DNA of 64,000 nucleotides from contig CAXIWS010000001.1 of the NCBI GenBank assembly GCA_964036195.1, positions 62,001 through 126,000 of the forward strand, in the 5' to 3' direction. This DNA comes from Sphaerolaimus hirsutus (Eukaryota > Nematoda > Chromadorea > Monhysterida > Sphaerolaimidae). This document shows positions 26,701-37,406 of this stretch, one piece after another. The notes below the pieces were generated by a model. That model searched no databases, was not told where the DNA came from, and saw only the letters and a program-made list of their open reading frames with translations. Position numbers and translations under genes: made by a program. Within the stretch, counting starts at the first letter, position 1. Each line of letters begins with the position of its first letter.

Positions 26701-29700
26701 CACTAATTTTTCCGGGATCGGGATCCCGGACTTGGGAGTTTCTCGGGATCGGGATCGGGATTTGAAAACTTTCGGGATCGGGATCGGGATTGGTATTTTT
26801 GAGATTTCTGGATCGGGATCGGGATTGGGGATTCGGGATCGGGATCGGGACTGGTAAATCCCAGAATTTCACGGGATCCGGGATCGGGATCGGGATCCCG
26901 TTTGAACCCTAATGGCGCCTGCGAAATTCATATTCGCCACGCCACGGCGCCATGTCTGGCGCCAGCAACCGCTGTCGATGTATGTATTTTTGCCAGTATA
27001 TACATGAATAACTACTATTATAATGTATACAAACATACTTTTTTTGTCAGTCATAAAATTGAAATAAAATATAAAATATAAATTATTACCTGATACTTTT
27101 TCATGCGTGAATCTTTATTTCTCGTCGGATACTGTTCTCTGTCACAATTTGCGGCGATCTCTGAGCTAGGATGATATCTCCAATTACTATCACCCTCCCT
27201 GTCAGGTGATGATCGTGCACCACGGTCGTTGTGAACGGTCGAATCGGAATTCTGAAAAGCAATGTCACATTGTTCTCGATCTCAATAGATATACATTTTT
27301 CATGGCATTTACCGATGTACTACTGTTACTAAAAGTAGTCTTCAAAATGTCCGAAATTTTTTACAATTTATTTTACTGACCAGCCCAATTCACTGTATAG
27401 GTACAGATAATGTTCTCACGAAATGAGTCTGCCTTACCCCATTAATTAATCGGGCTCTCTCAATAAGCAATTAAACATGCACAAAAAATGGTTATAATTC
27501 ATTTTTTTATGTTTCAATGTGATCAAACTAACTTTTTCCAAATCATTGCTCAAACGTGACCATAATGACAACGTTTTCCTTTTCCGCTGGGATGATGTAC
27601 AGGTTGAATCAGTTCTGTCATCATGTCTTTCCATCGATCCATCGGACATGCCCGTTGGAACGTCATTGTACATGTTCTCATGTACGGGCTGAAAATGATA
27701 AACATAGCATACATAAATACATACATACATACATATAAACAAACAATCACAAAAAGGCCAGTCCCGGTAGGTACCTGTGTACCTGTCCCTACCACTTATT
27801 CCCGGTCCCGATCCCGAAAATTTTAATTTGTCCTTATAATTTGGGCAAAATGTCATTTAAATGTAGCATTGATGGGTTTGGCTTTATTATTTTCCCAGCC
27901 AATTTTTAGGTGGGGGTTAATTAGAGGCTAATAAATTAGGTTAATTAGAGGTATAATTCAAGGCTAGTATAATTGAAATAATATGTTTGTATATATTAAT
28001 ATTAAATTTACATTTAAAATATTAAATTAAATAAATAAAGCACTTACACTCGTTTCCGGCTGCATTACCTCATCGCAACATCTCGGCAAATTCGGCGACT
28101 GCGATGTCCGCGACGGCGATGGCGACTGCAATGTCGCCGACAGCGACGGCGAGCAAATATTGTCAGCATTTTGCGATTCGTCATTATTGTAAAATTCCAG
28201 ATTTTGCACATCATAATCTTCAAAGCATCCCAATTTGTCCAATTTGTTGTTTGGACGTATTGAATCTGAATCTGAATCTGACGGAGCAATCTGAAAATAT
28301 TTATAAAATTAAAAAAAATATATAATACAACAAAATAAAATAAATTATACATTTATTTCTGATTTGTAGTGCAACCCCGTAACCCCGTATCATATTGCAG
28401 CAAGGTATTAAGAATTTTTTTGGCGGGTGGTGGGCCAAAATTTGTCCCATCGTAGGAACAAGTGGAAATTTGTTTTGGCTCTGGCGCCAGCCAACACAAA
28501 TGCGTTATTGGCGTAGGCGCCAGCACCAAGAACCAATTTTATGTATAGAAGTCTGCATACGTATACAGCAAAATTCGAAAGTATGTGTAACTGCATAGGT
28601 ACACACACACATACATACATACATACATACATACATACATACACACACAAACGGAATGGTTGTGATTTGGTGTGTGTTTTTGTTATCATTGATATGAAAA
28701 TATTTAGTATATTTTGTAGGGTGTGTCAACAAAAACTTTTTGGCGGAAAACGGAAAGGTAAACGGAAAAAAAATTGCACTTGCCGGAAAACGGAAACGGG
28801 AAAAAATTTGCACCTGCCGGAAAACGGAAAAATGAAAGGCCGGAAAACGGAAACGGAAACGGCAAAAATTTGCTGAAATTATGCCGGAAACGGAAAAAAT
28901 TTGCTGAAATTATGCCGGAAACGGAAAAAATTTCAGAAATCTTACTAGAAATAGAAACAATTAACATAATTGTGAACCTGCATGCATTGTTTACCAGTTT
29001 GGCTGAAACAGAAAACAGAGAATTGAGCCAGAAAATGAAAAAAAAATTGGAAAAACAGACAATTGAGCCGGAAAACGGAAAAAAGGCGGAAAAACTGAAA
29101 TTTTAGCCGGAAAACGGAAATTGGGCCGGAAAAACGGAAATGGAAAAAAATTTGGAGCCGGAAAACGGAAACGGAAAAGGAAAAAACGGAAAACGGAAAG
29201 TTGACACCCTAATATTTTGTGACTGCAATCATCGCAGTTGCGCAAATTTCTTATCTGAAATGCATAAAACACAATTTACTGAATCTTACTTCCTAATATA
29301 TTTTTTTATGAGCCTTGTGAAAGGGAGAGTGGTGTGTTGGCCCCGCCAACCGCCCCCCACCCCCGGCCAAGTAATTGGCTTAAACTACAAACATAAAAGT
29401 GAATTTATCAAAAAAATGTTTATACAAAAAAAATTACCTGTACAGCTCTCTCTTCGGCAACATCGTTCCCTCCAGCCCTCAACTTTTGCACTTTCGTTTC
29501 TCCACACTCAATTGCGCGACTGATTTGAGACACAATTATCTTCTGATAGTCTGGCTCTGTTATGTTAGAGAGCGAGTGCTCGTATTTGGCCAATGCATTG
29601 ATAGCATATTTGGGCAGACTGTGACATCTGTCGCAATCTTGAACAAATACAGATTCATTCGATTTTGCCAAATTTTGACCGGCGACAGCACTGGTAACAA

Positions 29701-32700
29701 CTGCTGCTAATTCTTGCACTTTGACAAGATCTTTTCCAGCCAGCTGAAAAAATGAAAGAACATTTCACGTCAAATCAAACAATACACGTGAAAAGTTTAC
29801 GTCGAACTTTCCACGCCAAAGTTATCAAGACAAATTTTTCACTCCAAACTTTCCACGACAAAGTTATCAAGTCAAACTTTCCGCGCCAAACTTTCCACGC
29901 CAAATTACCCACGTGAACTATTTTACGTAAAACTTTCCACGTGTAAGTTATCAAGTCAAATTTTTCACTCCAAACTTTCCACGACACAGTTATCAAGTCA
30001 AACTCTCCACGCCAAACTTTCCACGCCAAATTACCGACGCCAAACTTTCCACGCCAAACTTGAAATTTTTCACTCCAAACTTTCCACGACAAAGTTATCA
30101 AGTCAAATTTTTCACTCCAAACTTTCCACGCCAAATAACCCAAGTGAAATATTTTACGTAAAACTTTCCACGTCTAAAATTTTAAAGTCAAATTATTCAA
30201 ATACGCACCCCAAACGCTAATACCGCTAATCAAATAAATATCAACTTACTGTCGACTTTTGTCGAATCGCCTCCGCTTTTTTCACGACAATTTTTAATAT
30301 ATCATTGTTCGGTCGTCGCGCGATGATTTCTATGTACATGATAAAGTAATTTTACAATGTAAAATAAAAATAAACATACAAGTAAAGATTAATTTAAAAA
30401 AAAATCGGATCGGCCGAAATTTTTAGTACTAAGCACTACACTAGGTATTTTGCAAAAGATTTGCGAGCATGCATACGCGCAATTACGTAATTATACATAC
30501 AGTAAAAAAAACTGACTTTTTGCGGCAAGTTCACTTGCAGCTTTAGCCTCCTTCTGTGATTTGACACAATCGTCCACCATGACTGCCACATGCTGTGAAT
30601 TTCGTCTCTCTTCTTGGTCATTTGAATCGCCATCCATGGTGTACGGCGACATCACTTCTGTACGCTGGAGGCACTCCCACACCCTGTAAAAACTGGTGTA
30701 AAATGTCAAATGATATGGAAATTGTAAAAAGTCATTCATTGAATATAGGGTTCAAACGGGATTGACTTTTCGGGATCGGGATCGGGATCGGGATTCACTT
30801 TTTGAGATTTCGGGATCGGGATCGGGATCGGGATTCGGGTTTCGGGATTCACTTTTTGAGATTTCGGGATCGGGATTGGGATCGGGATTCGGGTTTCTGG
30901 ATCGGGATCGGGACTGGTAAATCCCGGAACTTCACGGGATCCGGGATCGGGATCGGGATCCCGTTTGAACCCTAATTGAATATGACTTGCAAAATTTATA
31001 ACTGAGAGCTAAATTTGTCTAGTTATTTTTTCCATGACTTTTGACATTTTACAAGACTTTTTACAGGGTGTGGGAGTGGCACCCGCAGTTCATTTGGACC
31101 GCTACTAGAGAGGCCACTTTGAATACTTCTGGTGACTACAGTTTCACCGCGAATTTCGCCTCTGTCACTTTCGTTGCATGATTGATCTCGCTTTCTCTTT
31201 TTAGGCGGCGATTGTTTTTCACTCTTTTTTTGCGGCGAACTTTTTCCACTGCCCCTCTTGGCCACTTTGCCTTCTCCTCGGAGCACTGGTTTTTGCACTG
31301 CATATGAAATATACATGATTAATAATGATTAAGTTGTTATACAATGGAAAACTCATATAAATGAATAAATTTTATTATAACAACACATCAGCAATATTTT
31401 GGAGTGTGTAGTAAATGGAGGGAAATTTTTTACTTATTTGAGTGAGTATTTATATTACATTATTTAAGAATGAAAATAAACGAATATTTTCAAAAAAAAC
31501 TAACCATTTGCCGTCAGAACTGGAGCTAACAGTGGCCACGGCAACTTTTTAATTGTTTTTTCCCTTTCACAAACTTTCTGCAAATAATCTGTGTAATCAT
31601 TGAACTCGTTTTCGGCGTCATCCTGTTCATTTCGTTTTCCAGTTTCATTTCTCATTTTCCACCAAGTGTTCACTTGTCTCTGGAAAAAAGTGTAAAAACA
31701 TTTTGCCACGAGAATGGTGAGGTAATTATAATCCATATACCGAATACACAAAAATTGTGATTTTTTTTACCGATATCGAATTAAAAATCAACCCAACATG
31801 AAAAAAACGCAATCCCAATAGCAATCCCGTAATGTTGCATATTCCAATTAGGGTTCAAACGGGATCCCGATCCCGGATCCCGTGAAATTCCGGGATTTAC
31901 CAGTCCCGATCCCGATCCCGAAACCCCAATTCCGATTCCGATCCCGATCCCGAAATCTCAAAAATACCAATCCCGATCCCGATCCCGATCCCGAAAGTTT
32001 TCAAATCCCGATCCCGATCCCGGAAAAATTGGTGGAAATTATAAAAAGTGAAATAATGACGTTTTTGCATGCAAAAAAAGTGGATGCAAACCCCCAGCGT
32101 CAATTTTATGCCACTTTTCTGTCATCCAACAGTGTTTTGACACCTTTATGAACAACTGTGAATGCCAGAAAAATGGCCAAAATCTCTATCCCTAGAACCC
32201 AATCCCGATCCCGGAAAAATGCCAATCCCGATCCCATGACCCCAATCACGGCAAATCCCGATCCCGAAATCTCAAAAAACCAATCCCGATCCCGAAAAGT
32301 CAATCCCGTTTGAACCCTACCCCCGGGATCTTTTTTGTATATATTCGTACGATTGCGATAGGGGAGTATCCAGGATTTTGGAGTGGGGGGGCTGCTTGTT
32401 TACGGGGGCCGGCGAATGGGGGGCCCCCTAAAATTTTTCCCTCTATAGAGACGGAAAAGCGTTTTTGCGCTAGCGCCATATAAAGGCGCCATTGGCGTTG
32501 GCGTCATCGCCAGGAACCGCTTTATATGTATGTAAATAGGCATACATATACACGAAATGCGCAAAAAATGTGTTCTTTTCCAAGGATTTTGGTTTAAAGG
32601 AGCTGATACGCTGAAAATACAATGCATGGGGAAGAAATTGCGCGCTTGCGCGCAAAATTTTTAGGAAACATCGAAAATATTTAGGAAAATTTGCATTTTC

Positions 32701-35700
32701 CGGGACTTTTTTGATCTCACCCCGGGAAGGAGGGGGGCTGCAGCCCCCCCCCCCCCTGGATACGTCCTTGGATTGAGATTGTAATTTTTTTGTTATTTCG
32801 GAATATGAAATTGGGCAACACACGGGATCGGGATTTTGGTATAGGGATGGTTATTGCAGACTTTCTTGCAATAACCATGCGTAAATGTAAACAGTTTTGG
32901 ATGGATGCGAGAAAAGTGACATGGAAAATATTCGGAATATGGTCACATTATCGTGATATTTATTTAAAAATTTTGATTTTGCAATTGTTATTTCAGATTG
33001 TTAGCCGGCGATTGCATGGCCGGGTGTACCAAATTCGATTCGAATTCTGCAGCCCTCTGCACAAGCATTTCGAAGATGAATACGGTCGGTGTGCCGGAAC
33101 AATGGTGGGTGAATTTAAATTATTTTAACTCTGGTGCATGCAGTGTAAAATCTCTTAAATTTAAAACCACTTTTACTGTCTAGGATGGAATCTAAATACT
33201 TTTCACATCTAAATTTTCATGTAGAATTTGTCTTGTCAACATTTCACGTCACTCACGTGAAACTTTTTACATCAATAATTTAATACGCAGATATATTTTC
33301 GCAACGAGTCGGCGTCATTGCCGATAAAGACCTTCGACACGGCCCACTTCGTGCAACCAGGTGGCACTCCCAAACCCTCCACAGTGTGTAGTGTAAATTG
33401 GAAAGGAAAATTCAAAGTAAACTGTCATTTGTCAAAAATTTCCAGATATTGTTCAAATTTTTTTTTCAATATTTTAATTTTATGGACAGTTTACTTTGCA
33501 TTACACTTGCAATTTACACCTTACCTTACAATTCAGAGGGTTTGGGATTGCCACTAGGCGTTTTGTGGATCAAATTGTGCACCGAATGTGACAAAAGTGG
33601 ATATCGATGCGGTACGATGGAACAACTCGAAATGATGGAACACTTTTCGTTCTATGCGCCCATCCCGGAAGGATATGAGGTTATTTACATTTGTAATTTT
33701 TTATGAATTTATTTTTTTTCTAACATTATATACCGAAGTATGTTGCTTTTTGGCGTTAAATATTTTAGTAATATGTAATATTATAAAATAAATTATAAAT
33801 ATGTTCACAATTTTTTTTTCTGTCTGAATTCCGGACTTGGGGAAACAATACCGAAATTGAGAGCAGATACTTGGGAGTATTTTGGGATAGGGATATGGGA
33901 TTAAATGTTTTCTTGATCTGGTTTTTTTATTTTTAGAGTGCGGTGTCCCATTTTGTTTTTCGGGAGGTATCGTGTCTGTCAACTGCCGGAATTTCTCTGA
34001 ATCACGGATACTAGTATAGATCTATGTTTAAGATATGTTACTTTACATTACGATAATCTCATTCATTTATAGGTGACAATTTACGCGGATAGATCGACGG
34101 AATTCGTGTCGAAGGACGTCGTCAAGAAAGTCGTAGACACCGCGTACCGGCTTTGGAACACGGGCAAATTGAAGAAATTAACGTTTTTCGGCTGTGGAAC
34201 TTTCGAAGACTTGAAGGCTTTCTGCGAGGTATGTTTAACGTTCAAATGTGCAAAACCAAGATTACACAATTGTACATCTTCCATGTGAAAATTTTTACGT
34301 AAAATGTTTGGCGTAAAAAAATGTATGGTTGTTTGGCATGTTTGGGGGGTTGGGAAGTTTGGCGAGAAAAATTTGACTTGAAAAGTTTAACGTGGAAAGT
34401 TTGGCGTGAAAAATCTGACGTGGAAAGTTTGGCGTGGAAAGTTTGGCGTGAAATATTTGACTTGAAAATGTGACGTGGAAAGTTTGGCGTGAAAAATTAG
34501 AATTGAAAGCCAAACTATTCACGTCGGATATTTTACATAATCGGTTTGCGCCATCATTTTACGCTGATATGTATTTTCACGGTATGAATTTACATTTATA
34601 TTTCATAATCTTAATTCGAGGGAGAATTTTACATAATCGGTTTGCGCCATCATTTTACGCTGATATGTATTTTCACAATATAAATTTACATTTACAATTT
34701 ATCATCTTAACTCGAGGGAGGTAGTTCATTTTTCGTCACTTTTTCTAGGTAGTAGTTGTTCAAGGGTGGGGTACAAATATGTCGAATGTTCCCCCCCCCC
34801 CCCTAAAATGTTTAGGAAAATGTAACTTCACGGGCACTTATTCGAGTATTTACTGTATACATGCCATGTATATATTTATTTACTTTTTTAGTTCAACGTT
34901 TACAATTTACAGCCGCTGGACATTGATAACAAGCACTTATATCGCAACGAATTGGATCGGATGCACGGGGAGCACTTCATCGGCAAGGTGGATTGTCAAA
35001 AGTTGTGCGAAATCGAGAACATCGATCAATCGTTTTGTTCACACTGCATGGACGATGCATTGCCGCTGTTCCCGTCGTTGCGCCAAAGAGGCCGCCACAT
35101 TAGGTTAATGGATGAATATCATGAATATGGTATTCACAGTAAAGGGAAGCAGGAAGGGCACGTGGAAATTGATTATGATGATAGTGGAAAGCGTTCGTTT
35201 AAGGCAATTTTGTGATTGATTGATTGATTGATTGATTTAATTGTTTCTGTTCGGTAGTACGGTTCAAACGGCATCAGGAGTGTTATTTTGAACTTTCTAA
35301 ATCGGTATTGGCGTTCCTGGATCTGTATTGCCTTGTTGACTTTTCAGGGAAGATATTACAAGATTAGGAGAGATACCGTTTGAATCCGTATTCACAGATA
35401 GGGTGTCAAATTTCCGTTTTCCGCAGTCAATTTTATTAAGTTCCGTTTTCCGGCTGCTGAAATTATTTTTCCGTTTTCCGGCCACCCACTAAATTTTACG
35501 TTTCCGGCGTATTTTTAGGTTTTCCGTAGTTTTACCGTTCTCCGGCTCAATTTCCACTTTTCAAAAATTTTTCCCATTTTCAATCTTTATTTTATATGTT
35601 TCGCCTCATTTTAACTTTTTCTGGCTCAACTTTATGATTTTTGTGAAGCCAAAATTGTGAACATTAATGCAGATCAACTATGTGAATTTTATCTGTATCC

Positions 35701-36759
35701 AGCAAAATTCAAAAAAATTTAAACTTGCTTCAAAATTTCAGCAAATTTATTCCATTTTCCAGGTAATTTTCGCAAAAAATTACATCTATCCGTTTCCGTT
35801 TTTCCGGCCCCTTTTTACTTTTTCCTGCCGCGGATAATTTTCCCCCCCTTTTCCGTTTTCCGCCAGTGCAATTTTATTTCCCGTTTTCCATGTCCCTTTT
35901 CCGTAAAATTTTTTTTTGACGCCCTAATCACAGGTAGCAATCCCAAGTAAATAGGTTCAAACGATATCGATATAGATAATTGATATTTTTTCAAAATTTT
36001 CGATATCGATATCGATATTTGATTTGATATGGAACATATCTATATTCGCTATTAAAATATGGTCTATATTCGATACTACAAATTTGTCGATATTCCATAT
36101 ATATATATTTCAATATTTTCGATATTTTGCTTTTGGTATAGCCTAGCAAAGCTGCATATTTTATTGAGATAATATATATGGATGTACAAGTGATTTTAAC
36201 CAGCAGTATTTGATATCGTTTGAACCGTAGTCTCAAGCCCTTTCAAGTGCAAAGTAATGTGTCACATGTAAAGTCAAATGAAAAGTCAACTGTCAATTGT
36301 CATGCAAATTTCAGTAATAAAATATTTTTTTTTGTTTTCATTGACACTTTACTTTGCATGTGACTTTACATTTGACACTTACTTTACCGTTCGCCATTTA
36401 CCGTATTCACTGCGCGTGCCCCCAAATATGTCGAAATATCTTGTCATTTTCTATTGTTTTCAGTTTATTCATTAATGCCGTTAAGTTAATAATGATTGTC
36501 GTTATATTAAATTTCTTAAATTTGTTTGTTTTAGCGTAATCGCCCTACACACACTACTTTTCACCGTGATCGATGTGAAAACTGAAATGGCGACATGGCT
36601 CCATCCAGCCTACTCTTTTTGTATCTATGCTATATGTGCTTTAGTTTTCTAATTTACAAAGTCTTACTTTCATTAATTTAAACTCAAATTAAATTTAAAT
36701 AAAATCGTTCAACCGTGTTCTTTCATTTACATGTCTTCACACAAAGCCTCGGTTAAAAA

Positions 36760-36801
<42 letters not shown>

Positions 36802-37372
36802 GCAAAATATTTTAATAACCTCATTCAAAAAATTAGTTGTACTCACTGCTGTATTTTCTCTCCCTGGGGGTGATTGCTTCATATTGCTCCCGAGAGGGGG
36901 AGTTAAATGAGGGGAGGGGGTCATTATTTCGGTAGAAATTTTTTGAAATGCTTCTACAAAATCGTTAAAATACACGAAAAAGTTATAGTTAATATTTTGT
37001 AGTAATTACACAAATATTTTATGTACCGTAGTTCATCCAGATACACTCAGGGGGTTCATTTTTACACACTGAAAATTTAAGGGGGTATAACTTTCTGCAT
37101 TGTACGTATAAGAACCCAAAACCATTTTTATTTACATTATCTATTACACTACATCTAGGGAGAGGGCACGGCTGTATCCAGGGGGGTGGGGGCGGGCGAT
37201 ACAAGAAAGTGACCGAAAAATGCGACTTTTTCAATGTCAGCGTAAAAAAATAATTCGCGCAGGCGCGCATTATTCAGCAGACATAAGGTATTATCATCAG
37301 ATTTGCTCCATGTGGCCGCCGCAAATCTTTATAAATACACACAATGTTTTGCTCTTCGCTTCTTTGTATGTA

Positions 37373-37406
<34 letters not shown>

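Noticed and set aside
24953..26872. Frames rich in Asp/Arg or Pro/Asn-Pro-Asp (CGGGAT word translations)
   Set aside because: They are family D arrays read in frame; copies are flanked by TIRs and target duplications and lie in introns.
29775..30143. Minus-strand frame reading repeated SWKVWSEKFDLIT
   Set aside because: It is the translation of the AACTTTCCACGCCAAA word array inside an intron; the repeat period creates the open frame.
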